Assembly: GCA_003550325.1 (NCBI GenBank)
Contig: QKWP01000264.1
Location: 81,753 to 145,752, forward strand
Source: Gigaspora rosea
Taxonomy: Eukaryota; Glomeromycota; Glomeromycetes; Diversisporales; Gigasporaceae
DNA: 64,000 bases
Direction: 5' to 3'
Of this stretch, positions 1-11,241 are shown piece after piece. The notes below the pieces were generated by a model that saw nothing but the letters and a program-made list of their open reading frames with translations, was not told the origin of the DNA and made no database searches. Positions within the stretch are counted from its first letter, which is position 1. Each line of letters begins with the position of its first letter. The position numbers and the translations under genes were made by a program.

Positions 1-398
1 TACCGAAAGTGTAGGTAAATACCTGTGGGGGACAGGTATCACTCTACCAGGTTTACCATAGGGGCAAATGCCTCCAATAGGTGTTTGGCTAAAGCCTCAG
101 GGTACTTTCACAGCGAATTACTCGTGAAAGGGTATATTGAGAGGAACATTGAACATGGGTAGAAGCCAGAGAGTTTAAATAGGCAATCCCCTAGCTGGGT
201 TGCAGGTATGGCATCTAGTGTAGAACCTTCGGGCGGACTACTTAAATTAGACAACCAAAAGTTGTACGTGTGGCTAGTTGTACTCTCGTTATACAAATGT
301 AATATGTGGCACAGTCATATTGACCGGGCCAACCTGTTTGGATCAATAAAGTGCTAGGGTACCTAAGTGGTCATCTTAATATTAAAAAAAAAAAAAAA
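1..398 (+). mobile_element. SINE-like retroelement (family B), 3' part
   Basis: The 3' portion of a dispersed non-autonomous retroelement, cut by the window edge. It ends in a run of 15 A at 384-398, preceded by an AATAAAG stretch near 344. Bases 165-300 match, in reverse orientation, the element at 38977-39997; both share blocks around 'agagagtttaaatag', 'gggttgcag' and 'ttagacaaccaaaagttgta'. The other copy has a tRNA-like head, so this is called SINE-like. No coding capacity is evident. The 62-aa minus-strand frame here is not conserved. Confidence 0.7.
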
Positions 399-1467
399 TT
401 GTGATTAATTGTGATTTGGGAAGCTACGGAACGAACACAACACTCACGTGACCTTTTGAACAACATTGGCCGGGTTAGGGTATTTTAGTAAGCTAGTCAT
501 TGTGTCCATAAGACACGTGTTGTGTCCTCCATTGTGATTTTCTTACATTCACGTGATTGTCCCAATACCCACCCCTTTTGCTACAGGTGGTCCCATATAT
601 CAATTAGATGATTATGGTTAATCATATATTGTTCTGAAACACAATCATTAAAAATGAATATTCACCCAGTAATTTATTAAACAATTAAAATTAAGTGCTT
701 GACAAATATAATAAACTTGGAAATGATATGGGAAAAGAATAAATAGAAGTATTTCACATGAACACAACTTTAACCACCTTGAAATTTATTGGTAATAAAT
801 TTAATCCTGAAATAGAGAAACAATTAGAAGAATAAATAAAAAGTGACAGTTTGATATAGAGTTGGATTCTGATAATAATAACACTAGCATTTAAAATTCA
901 ATGTTTTTGTGGTTCTCAATAAACATTTGTTTTTTTAAGAACATTGATATTTAGAAAAGGTTCTCTTATTTGAGAACATTTTATTCTCTTGAAATGTTTT
1001 CAAAAAGAACATTTATAAAATTTTTATGTTAATAAGAACACTAAATTATATAAAATGTTCATCATCATGACAAATTTTGCATAAATATGTATATGTTAGC
1101 ACATATGTTTAAATTTGTACAATATAGATAACAAATAAATATTTAAGAAAATAGCCTTTAAAGATTTTTAAAATAAAATATTCATTAATTATGCAGTGTG
1201 TTTTTTTATATAAAGAGTAACATTATTGTATAGACTTATATATAGATGATTTATGTCAAATGATATGCTGATACTAAACAAGTAAAAAGATACAAAGTAT
1301 TTGTTAGTATGAAGTTAAATACAAAGTAAGGGAAGAGCCATTTATCACCTGATTTTTTAGGATGAGGGTTAGAAAACTATCAGGTTCTAATAGCAGATAA
1401 CTTTTGATTGGCTAAAATTTTAAATTTTTAAAAATTTTTAATAAAATTTAATATTTAATAATTTTTG
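399..1467. other. AT-rich non-coding stretch
   Basis: No gene is recognisable on either strand. The sequence is AT-rich with homopolymer runs. It includes CACGTGA motifs near 445 and 550, adjoining the poly(A) of the retroelement. Confidence 0.5.
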
Positions 1468-1877
1468 AACCAATTTTTTTTATTATATTTAATTTTTCAA
1501 AAAGAATCCATTCAATTGCTTTCTTATGTTCAGTAATATTAAGCTTAAACTCTCTAATGCAATCATCAATATCTTTATTACCACTTGTCTATTAAATGGT
1601 ATCCACTCAATCACATTCTTATATTCTGTAGATTTGAGTTAAATTTCTTTAATAAAGTCATCAATATTAGCATTTCCACTGACCCAACCTTGAGCTGTTT
1701 CAAGAGGATCACATGTCTGACACAAGCTTTAGATGTGTTATATCTGTTACAATATCATTCAATTTACTTTTTTCAGAATAAAATTTATCAAACACCAATA
1801 TATGCAGTACTCAGTAGTAGTTGTATTTAGAGTTAAACCATATACTTTAAGTATATAATCATTCATATGTTTTTAAA
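1468..1877 (-). pseudogene. Relic of kinase-array units
   Basis: Read on the minus strand, this begins at an AATAAG acceptor-like site followed by the unit start (F/L-K-x-Y), then KVYGLTLNT, a damaged cysteine module (TCDPLETAQGW), a second TSGNKDIDDC block, and HKKAIEW leading to the first glycine of a kinase glycine loop near 1470. It looks like one array unit fused by deletion to the penultimate, glycine-loop unit (compare 23008-23482 and 43609-44082). In-frame stops, for example inside the IKEIQL segment, make it a pseudogene. It probably descends from the same array family as 21.9-27.1 kb. Confidence 0.75.
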
Positions 1878-3118
1878 CTTATTAACAAATATAAGTACAA
1901 TACAGTAGGGAGGCCTTCTTTTACTCCTTACTATAACAATGACATAGCTACAGGGATCCTTTATCAGTTTATAGCAATGTCAAAAAGGTAGGTATAATTC
2001 CTTAGTCTGTAAGAAATTATACTCTTCTCTAAGGGCAGTTCATAAGAGTATTTAATGAGAAATTATCAATTTTACATTATTTGATAATAAACTTGATGTT
2101 ATTAAGATAAATAGTTACTTTATTAATAATCTAAGATAAGGCTATCCTTAGGTTTCTGTTCCTAAGAAATCCTAGTACAGAATGTATAATAAATATAAAG
2201 AGAAGTGGAATGTGTCTTGGTCTTGTTTGACTAAGAGAAATTCTGTGTCTTTAAATACATTTTAGAATAAGCATTATAAGCGTTGATTTACAATGATAAA
2301 TATTATAATCTACAAGAGCAACATAAGTGGTATAAGTGTTACAAGCAATATAAGCATTATAAATGGTATAAGCGTTATAAGTGTCATAAGCGATATAAGT
2401 ATTATAAGTGTTATAATCATTATAAGTTGTATAAGCATTATAAGCGATATAATCATTATAAGTGATATAAGCACCATAAGCAGTATAAGCATTATAAATG
2501 GCTAAATATCCAACTTCTCATTATAATAATATAATAATACAAAATAATAATAAAATATAATAATAAAAATAAAATAATAAGACAATATAATAAACTATTG
2601 TTCTATAACATTTCCATCCCTTTAAGAAATTTTACTCCATAAATTCCTTCTCTAATTCTTCTAATAGAGCTGTATTATCATTGGTACATTAGGTCCTTTG
2701 GACAAATCATAAAGATTTTTCTGATTCTTTGAGCTCCTTTTCAAATGGCTTATTTTTTTTTAATAAAAAAATGACTGAATCATATTTTAAACTGTATCAG
2801 AAATATGTAAAACAATTATGATTCTTGTGACAATGCAGCAAATATAAGAGAGGTGGACTCCTTCTTAATACCTCTCCCTATAAAAAAAAATCGATCTGTG
2901 TTTTATATTCCAAGTTAAGCCAAAATGAATCAAAATGTGAAAACTACCAGTAAGATTTATTACTTCTTTAATTGATAAGATAATTTCTAATCAAATGTTA
3001 TTTGAATTATTAAAAATTAGAATTACCTATGAGTCAAGCTACAACAAAAAATAATTAATAAATGTCGCATATTCACGAAATTTATAACCTAAATTTTTTA
3101 TGGAGACTATTCAGTCTG
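1878..3118. other. Non-coding stretch between kinase relic and MITE
   Basis: No supported gene. It holds the minisatellite listed separately and a minus-strand trace at about 2630-2750 with Glu/Lys-rich reading (LLEELEKEF) and stops, too short to name. The rest is AT-rich. Confidence 0.45.
2266..2505. repeat. AT-rich minisatellite, ATAAGC/ATAAGT units
   Basis: Imperfect tandem repeats of about 9-12 bases built on 'gcattataa', 'gtgttataa' and 'gatataagc'. The open frames across it (Tyr/Lys-rich or Ile/Ser-rich) are artefacts of the repeat. Confidence 0.8.
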
Positions 3119-3480
3119 AACTACCCCAAGAACACCTCCAAAAATTCTGCGCAACAAATCAGATTTAAGATCAGGTATAACATTACATGATTAGGAAAAT
3201 TCAAAACAAATGAGTAAAAATGTTCGCTTCGTCAAAAATCGCATGTTTCTTGAAAAGCCGCATAAGAAACCACCTTTCATATTCTAACAAAAAAAATTCT
3301 GCATCAAATTTTAGTATATACTCTACCTTCTAACCTTGCCCTAACCGTACCCTAACTATAACTCAATGTACTCTAACTTAATGTTAAAGTTATTACTCTT
3401 AAATTCGATTGTTTTGATTTACGTTACACCTGATCTCCAATTCTGATTGGTTAATTTTTGGAGGTGTTCTTGGGGTAGTT
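3119..3480. mobile_element. MITE with terminal inverted repeats and ~10-bp target duplication
   Basis: The ends are inverted repeats: 'aactaccccaagaacacctc' at the left and its complement at the right end. Internal homology continues through the ATCAGATT and GATCAGGTGTAAC motifs. The flanks form a 10-bp target duplication with one mismatch: attcagtctg at 3109-3118 and attcagcctg at 3481-3490. A 9-10 bp duplication fits Mutator-like elements. There are no coding frames. A truncated relative lies at 40669-40965. Confidence 0.85.
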
Positions 3481-4660
3481 ATTCAGCCTGACTAATAGAT
3501 TTTTTGTTGAACAGATTCACAGAATTTTCACAAAAAATATGATGAAATAACGGTAATATTCGGAAAAAATTTTTTATAGGGTTTAACAATATTGTCAAAG
3601 CTGCTGCTTCCACTGCCGTTTATCTACTAATCACGGCTGCTTTTTTGTTCGGATGATCATATGGTAAATGATCATATGGTAAATGATTGTCCAAAAATTC
3701 CAACATCTTTGGAGGGGCACCGTTTTAAATGTTGAAATGGGTGACACATTGCAATTCAATGTATAGAGATAGCCGTGCCCTTTCATGAGAAAAGGCGAAT
3801 ATAAATTATTAGTTCGAAAAAGACTTGTAGTAGATAAAACTTAATTTCAGGTTTTTTAATAGGATTTTGATTATACTTTTTTTTACATATGAATATAGAA
3901 AATTAAATTTGCTTTTTCTTAAAAAATGTACTAAGCCATTAACTGCTTTTTTTATCAAAAGTTTTTTATAGTTCTCTTTCCTACTATAGACTTCTTTATA
4001 ATATTGTTATAATTTTGATTAATGATTCATAAAATTTTTTTACAAATATAAAATTGTCAAAAAGGACTGTATTATATAAAAGAGAATAATAGGAAACTTT
4101 GATAAAAAAAATTGCCGATATTAATTAGGCCATTGATAAAAAAAAATAATTTGAAATTTCATTAATTAAAGCATAAAAATTTATTTTATATAATTGTGAA
4201 TTACTTTAAATTATGTTAATAAAAGTTGCAGTTGTTTAAACAATAAATAAAACCAAAAACCCATTCAGTGTACAAGAATACATTTATTGTATAATTGTGG
4301 AAACGCATAATATTGTTATGCTATAACATGGATACCATTTCTTATATTTGAAATTTTAAAAGCTTGCATTTTTACATCTTTATACTCTTAATTGATTTTC
4401 CAATTAGATTGTCTACACGACATAATACTACATCATATTTCAAATGTAATTCGAATTTGTCACGTCAGATTTAAAAAGCCTTAATCAAAAAAACCAATTA
4501 GGGAGGGCAAATTTTTAAAATGGTCTTAAAAATAATGTTTGTTTGATTTAAATCTGTTAAAAAATGGGTAAATATATTGCGACATAGTTATGATCCGATT
4601 GCGTAATTTATTGATAATATTTATCGTGATTACTAAAAAAAAACGAATAAAAAAAAATTA
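3481..4660. other. Non-coding AT-rich stretch
   Basis: No gene recognised. It contains a short direct duplication, 'atcatatggtaaatg', near 3656-3686. Several poly-A and poly-T runs surround candidate frames and none is supported. Confidence 0.45.
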
Positions 4661-4668
4661 TCAAAGCA

Positions 4669-4857
4669 ATGTCTCATATTTGTGGAAGAACTCCTCTAAA
4701 AGAAATACGCTTAAACTATTACAAAGTTCTGAACTTAATGAACGTGGTCGATAAATACCTTGTCGAAAATGCAATTATTACGAAGAAACAAAATTTAAGA
4801 ATTCGAAGAATTAAAGATGATGGTTGGTTCGATGATGATGGTAATAATAACAATTAA
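4669..4857 (+). CDS. Small hypothetical protein, 62 codons
   Basis: I do not recognise this protein. The frame starts MSHICGRTP, is Lys/Arg-rich in the middle and ends in an Asp/Asn-rich tail (DDGWFDDDGNNNN), then TAA. The duplicated copy at about 15055-15180 shares the C-terminal half (NLIN-VEKHLVKNAFITR, DNGWFGNGDN), though with a frame break. This suggests the frame was once coding, possibly as a last exon. The product may be an exon fragment rather than a complete protein. Confidence 0.35.
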   Translation: MSHICGRTPLKEIRLNYYKVLNLMNVVDKYLVENAIITKKQNLRIRRIKDDGWFDDDGNNNN

Positions 4858-5319
4858 CATACGAAAGATAAATTATTGATGCATTGTATTCCTTTAATTC
4901 ATTAGCAAAACTTATTTAATAAGGTTTACATAGTGTTAATGCTTGAACTTTCAATACCAAAAACATAAAACTAATATAGAATGAAATGTTGTAGGAAATT
5001 GTATTTAAAAATGCAATAGCTTTGATAAAAAAATTAAAACGATTAAATATATTTCTTATGTAATATTTAATAAACTCAAAATTAAATAGCGCCCCTTTTT
5101 AAAAAAATTTCTCGGCTGACGATTAATATTAACCAATCAAATGCAATATTTTCTGCTTCAGCAAAATTTAGCATCATACGTCGATGTTTTAAAAAAGTTT
5201 TAGAACAATAACTATTTAAAATGTTTGTTATACCATCCCTAAAATTTATATAATCAAATCTACGAATCCCTTTCTTAGAAACTTGCAAACTACAATAAAG
5301 AACTCTTCACGTATTTTAT

Positions 5320-5930
5320 TGGGGTGTCACACGGACTAATTAATCAAAACTATGTTCGATAACTATGTGATTTATCATATTGCAGATTTTTTACGTTACC
5401 ACAAAGCAAATCGATTTACTTCTATATACCTTATCGGATTTTATTAACTCATATGAAAATCGATATTTTAGATATTTTAAAATGTATCAACTTATTATAT
5501 AGAAGTGCAATCGCCTTGAAATTTACACCAGTTATTTATATAAAGTCAAAGAATAAAGCTATGGTTTTATTTTTTCTATTAATATGTGGGTTTTGAACAT
5601 TCACTTTATAGAGTACTTGAAAATTCATTAATTAGGACGAAAAAAGTTACATTAAAACATATAAATCGAAACTTAATTAGAACTTTAGCGAAAAATCAAC
5701 CAGAGCTACTTTGAAACTGTTCTGACGAACAGTTTTCAATTAAAAAAAAATTAGATAAATAAGTACAATATTTATGAGATACCTTTAGAATTTTGCGCTT
5801 TTCTTTATAATTAAGTTAAGTAAAATTAAGTTCGATCATTTATTTTAATTTTACTGATAAAAATCTGCAGTATGATAGATTACATAGTTATCGGACATAG
5901 TTTTGATTAATTAGTCCGTGTGACACCCCA
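5320..5930. mobile_element. MITE with ~70-bp terminal inverted repeats
   Basis: The left end, 'tggggtgtcacacggactaa', is mirrored at the right end. The inverted similarity runs roughly 70 bases inwards, through CAAAACTATGT and CGATAACTATGT. The flanks gtattttat (5311-5319) and gtaatttat (5931-5939) form a 9-bp target duplication with one mismatch, as in Mutator-like elements. The duplicated segment at about 19250-19275 lacks the element and gives the empty site. No transposase is encoded. Confidence 0.9.
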
Positions 5931-6964
5931 GTAATTTATGTTATTTTGATTTATAATTTTTTGGTTAAGCCATAACACTTAAACTCGTTAATTTCTAACT
6001 AGTTAAGAATTTCTGGACTTGCGTTTAATCCAATTGTTAGGAATTCTTAAATATATAACTATGAAAATAAAGTAAATAAATAGTCGTAATGTCATACATA
6101 ATTTACTCAAACTTTTCTAAAATTTGACATTTAATTGCCTAAGGGTGTTCGGTTTTATTTTTAAGTAAATTTCATTTTTAATTTCCAATATAGTCATCTT
6201 TTTCAAATGGTTTTCACCTATGCGGTAATATTCTTTTTCTATTGTTAATTTCTTAGTAATTACTTCATTAAATGTATACCAAACGAACAACTGCACGAGA
6301 CTCATAAACCTATAATTACTGCATATTAAGTATTTTCATTATGAAAATTTGGGATCTTTCGAGCAAAAGGGAATAAACTTTTTATTTCACTGTAGCTTAT
6401 TAGCAACACACAATATCAACCACGTAGATTTTGGTTCTAGCATCTTAATATACAGTATTTGTGTATATTTATTTCATGTTGGTTAATATTTATTAGAACA
6501 CATTCGAATGGAATGTTTACTGTAGGTACATTAACAAGTTTTGAGTAAAAATCATAAGTTAGATTAGGTCACAGTTTAATAAGTAATAAATTTTCAATTA
6601 TATTGATTTTTAAGGCATATATTATAATTAAACTAAACAATATTTAACCAATTTATGTGCTATATTTATTTAATATATTAAATAAATTATTAAAAATGAT
6701 TGAATTCGTTTTGCACTAAATCCCTTACCCACCTAACGCTTTTAATCGTATTAATCCATTTAAGCGCATAACTGATAAGTTAGCATTCCTACTTAATGAC
6801 TGGAGAACCTAATTGAATGTATTATATTATCCTTTATCAGGTTTCTGTCTTTTCGATCTGTTATTTACAACTGGAATTTCAAAATTAATAGAAGCGGAAC
6901 TTACATTACATAGATAAATATTATATTAATATTGTAATTAAAGTACCGTAGTATATATAATTAT
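5931..6964. other. Non-coding duplicated flank of the kinase relic
   Basis: No gene seen. Most of it is homologous to 19250-19600 and 20680-21300 in duplication copy 2. It represents the downstream (3') flank of the minus-strand kinase relic that follows. Confidence 0.6.
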
Positions 6965-7879
6965 TCATACCATATATGTCAGATTGGTTTTTTCTTTTTT
7001 ATTTTGATCGCCCATATCATGTTTGTTATGTTGAATATTCCGTACTTCATATTCCTGAACAATATCATTTATAGTAATTAATTTACTCGCATATACGATA
7101 TCAGGATATTCTTTTAAGATTATTAAAGGCTCTGGAATTATCATATCAGCGGCAATAAATTCACTAACTATCTGTAATTTTTCATTATTAGATTCGTTAA
7201 ATTCATTTAGTTTATCATATTCATCAAGTTCATTAGAATCATCAAATTCATCAGATTTATCAAACTCTTTCACAAGACTATGCCATTCAGAAGTTTATTA
7301 TGAATAGTTTCAGCCGTAGGTCGTTTTTGTGAATCTGGATGCATGCATAATTCTGCGAATTAATATATCAGGAGTTTTTTCAGCAAACCATTTCTAATGC
7401 AAGGTTAACATCAAAATTTATGCCCATAAAATGGACATATTCCAATAGTCATCTCTGCTATAATAACACTAAAACTATATATATCGGCTGCTGATGTATA
7501 TTCCTGACCCAATAAAACCTCAGGAGCAACATAAGGCATAACCCATAATTTGATTTTTAAAATGGATTCATCACTCTTTCGAGAAAATCCTAAATCTGCA
7601 ATATATGATTTTAATGACCCAAGTCATGATTCATTCTGTAAAATATTTCCGCAGTGAAGATCACAATGGATGTATCCTAGCTTGGTGAATTTTAATTAAG
7701 TTATTTGATATATCAATTAATAATGATTATTTATCTTCCCAAGTTATCTCTTCAAAATTCGATTTTAGATAATTATATTGGAAGACCATCATATATTCTT
7801 TTGTTTCTGTATTTTGAGTAAGCCCATATATTTCGAATTTGCTACCACTTAAATCGGCAATACATATGATTTCTAAACT
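6965..7879 (-). pseudogene. TKL kinase C-lobe exon relic
   Basis: This matches the terminal exon at 21939-22931. The minus strand reads through FRNHMYC, EYMMVFQY, the HCDLHCGN catalytic loop, ADLGFSRKSDE, a PYVAPEVL segment and the acidic tail (FDKSDEFDDSNELDEYD). It ends with a conserved domain, IVSEFIAADMIIPEPLIILK...DIVYASKLI. Frameshifts break the kinase part; one deletion of about 21 bases near 7770 removes the KGDLYNY stretch kept at 22800-22840. Only the last 102 codons (6965-7273) remain open. No upstream glycine-loop exon is attached. Confidence 0.85.
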
Positions 7880-8047
7880 AATAAAAAATATAGTTTATAA
7901 TAGTTTTTATTATGATTTGCTGTTAAAATTCTACTATGTATTTAAACTTGCAAACTATATAGTATGTGGTAAGATTGATCTGGTTTGCATTAAGTTGAAC
8001 GATTTACTGTAAAAAATTCATATGTAGTTAAAGTTGAGTTACCAGTT

Positions 8048-8149
8048 TTCCTCCGAAAATAAGCACCCTTTTTTGCACATAATGCGGGTCAAAATTGGCT
8101 TAATGTATGCCAGGGATGCTTATTTTCGGGGTGCCTATTTTCGAAGGAA
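8048..8149. repeat. Short hairpin element
   Basis: The left arm, 'ctccgaaaataagcaccc', pairs with the right part, which holds two related motifs, 'gatgcttattttcgg' and 'ggtgcctattttcgaagg'. The whole is about 100 bases and could be a small foldback element. No clear target duplication was found. Confidence 0.6.
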
Positions 8150-8549
8150 GACGATATTTGTACTAGAGATATCATGATTTCTTTCTATCTATTCTATAAT
8201 TTTTTAGCTAAATTGCGGATAGTAATATAGGTAAGTTAGTTTGGAATTATCATAATTTCTATAGTAATTTACTGTGATACCGAATATAGTGGTAATACAC
8301 TGCTATATTGGAATTATCAGATTCATATCGTGATTTGCGGTAACACATAATATGTGGTTAAATTTGAGTTGGTTTATACTGGAATTATTATAATTTTATA
8401 GTTTATTGTAAAAAATTTCTGTTAAAGAACTTATTAGCTATAGCGACACACAGTGATTGGATTAAGGTTGAGTCAGAACTGTCGCAATTTCTAACGAGAT
8501 TTCTAATGAGATTTCTGTAAAAAAAATTCTACATAACTTAACAACTATT

Positions 8550-8794
8550 GTAAATTGAGCTACCGGTAGTTGTATTGGCGTGATAATGCAAATAAAAATC
8601 AACTTTATATTTAAATTATGAAAGAAAAAGATGCCAATTTTACGCTTTAACAATCATCACAAGTTTCATCATCCGTAAATTGAGCTAGTTGTATTGGTAA
8701 TAAAAATCAACTTTACATAAACTAATTAATTTAAATTATGAAAGAAAAAGATGACAATTTTACGCTTCATCAATCATCACAAGTTTCATCATCC
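8550..8794. repeat. Direct tandem duplication, ~120-125 bp units
   Basis: Unit 1 (8550-8674) and unit 2 (8675-8794) share the start 'gtaaattgagcta', the middle 'aattatgaaagaaaaagat' and the end 'aagtttcatcatcc', with small indels. Non-coding. Confidence 0.85.
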
Positions 8795-9919
8795 GTCAAT
8801 TTGTTAGTCAAGTTTTATTTGAGCACCACTAAGGGAAATGAAACTTTGGATTTTCAATGATACAGTCAACTATTCTAAATACAATTCATTGGAACCAGAC
8901 GTTTAGTGATCAGGTAGCTGCGCAACGTAATCGTGTTGAAAAACCAGGAATGAAGTCATCTTTGATGCTGATATCATTTAAGTGCAATAAATCATTTTAT
9001 GATTTAAATAGTAAATTATAATATGATTACTGTCAAATAAAAATTCGCAAATACTGTACTGATTTTAAATTGTAATGCATCGAACTTAAAGCTCATAAAA
9101 AGTTTCCGATACAGCAAAATTTAAACATTTTTATAATCGTTTTTTCTGAAAATTTTCAGACCTCTGCAGATCACAATGTCACGGAGATTCTATAGATTTT
9201 AAGAATCTTGCCAATTTCTATGAATCAATAGGCAATTTAGAGTCCCAAAAATTCTTCTCTGTCATGTCACATCTTTTCACAAAACGTTATAATCACCAGC
9301 TCAAAATATAAAAATTATTTATATTTATAATTGCGTTTATTAGCTTGTGATCTTATATACAGTATTTCATCATTTAAAAATATAACTTTGCTAACTACAT
9401 GAATATTCTCCGTGGACCCAATTCGGGTATCTACATTGAAGTCATTCAACCAAGTATTATGAAATCTAACAAAATTATTTTAGTCTGGCTTGAATTATAA
9501 AAATTACACTACAAAGTAGCTCAAAAATTCTGTGTAGTTTTCGTAGTGGTAATAAAGATAATATGCACCATAATTCTCTTCCAAGTTTTAACTGAAACAT
9601 GCATCATCTGCAAATTAAATTAATTACAGTCAACTTTGGTTAAAATAACTTTCAGACTTATATGTAAATATTTTAAAAGAGTTGGTTTAAAAATTTTATA
9701 GTTGGTAGAGTTACAAAATTTGTAATATTGGAACATTCCAATTAGCTTGACTAAGTTATTTTACTCAATAATGTTTATAAAAATCTAAGTAACACTTAAC
9801 TACTTAACGCAAATGAAATGAAATTAGAGATATTAAACTTAATAGATTATGTAATATTGTTATCTAATTTTTATTTGTGCAAAAGAAAATTGTTGTGTTT
9901 GAATACATTAACTAACAAT

Positions 9920-11233
9920 TTATATACTAAAACCAAAAGAGTAACGTGGTACCACCTTAACATATCTTTCTAAATCTTTCTTAATATTTGTCCGACCAAA
10001 CATTTCATTTACACTCACGAAATTCAGGGTCTTCTTTCGTATACAAAATCTAATTATTGCATTGATTGTTTCATCTTTATTATGGGAACGCAAATAAATT
10101 GATAACTTTTTTAAAGGTGCATCACAATGATCGAGTAAAATATTAATGTCCCAATCCAAATACAATTCACTTATATCAAGATATTGTAATGTTGGTGGCA
10201 ATATTTCTGCAAATTGCTTAGCACATGCTTCCAACTTTTTTTCTTTTTTTCTCGGGTCCGTTTCATCCTCAAATTCATCATTCCAACTTATGGCGAGAAA
10301 TTGAAGTTTTTGTAAGCTGCTGAGAAGCTTCAGGATGTGAGTGGAATATTTAACAATACCTGAAATATAGAGATAAATAATATTTGGACAGGAAGTCATA
10401 AGTGTCTCCATTAATAAAGATTGGGATTGTATTAAATGTCTTTTACTGTTAAATTTAAATATCGAATAATTGTCTTCATCATCTTCATCATCTTCATAAT
10501 AACTATTATCATCGATAAGTTTGAATCGTTGTAATGATGAACCGGATTTTTCTAAAATTTGTATTATACCTGATGCGTCATACAATCCAGAAGTACGTAT
10601 TTCTAAAATACTGATTTTAGAATTGAATGTAGTGAATATTCCATTACTGCAATATAAGATACGAATAACTTCCAAATTTTCACAATCTTTTAGTACTTCA
10701 AACTCTTTATTGTAAGCGCAACCTTCTAATATAATTTCTTTTAATGTCTCTTTTTGACTTTTTAGAGCTAAATCGATGCCATATAATTCCCAAGGTCGTT
10801 TATCTAATACGTAGGTAAAATTAAAATATTTAAGATTCTCTTGTGATTTGATAATGAATGCCAATTCGTGGCATAATTGTGGTAAATAATCTGAATCATA
10901 TAATGCAATTTCCATTTTAGTAATTTTTGTAACACTTTTTGCTAAGACTTTTAATAATTTAACCAGAACTTTGCAATAAGACCCGTATATAAATTCAAAA
11001 TCATCATCAAATTTCAATTCATTTAAAGCTGTTAATGAGATGGATAAAACACAAATCCTTGAGAAAAAATTTATATTTTGTTCCAATAAATAGAAGATCT
11101 CTGGTTTAATTTCGATGAAATGGTTGAGACTGTCTAATTCTAATTCTGACAAGGTAGCACCATCTTTGATAAATTTTTTAAGCAATAAATTAGCTACATG
11201 ATACTTTAATTGTTCAATATCTTGTTCTTTATC
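9920..11233 (-). CDS. F-box/LRR-type protein, C-terminal part
   Basis: A long open frame (442 codons including a few start codons contributed by the inserted element) with irregular leucine-rich character: repeated L-x-x-L-x-I patterns such as KYFNFTYV, NLEVIRILYCS, LQRFKLIDD, LQKLQFLAISW and LQYLDISELYLDW. An acidic patch (YYEDDEDDED) sits mid-protein. It ends RYSFGFSI-stop. It lacks an F-box itself; the F-box lies at 12348-12707 in the same direction. Removing the element at 11242-12347 and one copy of its 8-bp duplication joins the parts in frame as ...HWISIHLHDKEQDIEQ, giving 557 codons, a usual length for these fungal F-box proteins. Family role (known): substrate adaptor of SCF ubiquitin ligases. 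As it stands, the protein could only be made from a start inside the element. Confidence 0.8.
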   Translation of the reverse strand, partial: DKEQDIEQLKYHVANLLLKKFIKDGATLSELELDSLNHFIEIKPEIFYLLEQNINFFSRICVLSISLTALNELKFDDDFEFIYGSYCKVLVKLLKVLAKSVTKITKMEIALYDSDYLPQLCHELAFIIKSQENLKYFNFTYVLDKRPWELYGIDLALKSQKETLKEIILEGCAYNKEFEVLKDCENLEVIRILYCSNGIFTTFNSKISILEIRTSGLYDASGIIQILEKSGSSLQRFKLIDDNSYYEDDEDDEDNYSIFKFNSKRHLIQSQSLLMETLMTSCPNIIYLYISGIVKYSTHILKLLSSLQKLQFLAISWNDEFEDETDPRKKEKKLEACAKQFAEILPPTLQYLDISELYLDWDINILLDHCDAPLKKLSIYLRSHNKDETINAIIRFCIRKKTLNFVSVNEMFGRTNIKKDLERYVKVVPRYSFGFSI

Positions 11234-11241
11234 GTGGAGAT

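Larger units (their letters stand above)
4660..7990. repeat. Segmental duplication, copy 1
   Basis: This segment aligns by eye with 15040-15209 plus 18814-23000. Shared landmarks are the 62-codon frame at 4669-4857 (relic at 15055-15180), the block around 'tcggctgacgatta' (5112 and 19034), 'tttgttataccatccct' (5222 and 19160), 'cacattcgaatggaatg' (6499 and 20799), and the kinase C-terminal exon. Each copy has private insertions: a MITE at 5320-5930 here; a 3.6 kb composite and further insertions in copy 2. The copies lie in the same orientation about 10-15 kb apart. Confidence 0.85.
7990..9919. other. Non-coding region with small repeats
   Basis: No gene is supported. It holds a hairpin element at 8048-8149 and a direct duplication at 8550-8794, described separately. 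The stretch at 8800-9919, downstream of the F-box gene, shows nothing recognisable. Confidence 0.45.

Noticed and set aside
2283..2505. Three overlapping frames (60-70 codons) rich in Tyr/Lys or Ile/Ser
   Set aside because: They exist on both strands because of the ATAAGC/ATAAGT minisatellite; no unique sequence or flanking gene signals.
3340..3360. CCCTAAC-like motifs (also 32660, 40780, 41040) considered as telomeric repeats
   Set aside because: They are short, isolated and sit inside MITEs; no tandem telomere array.
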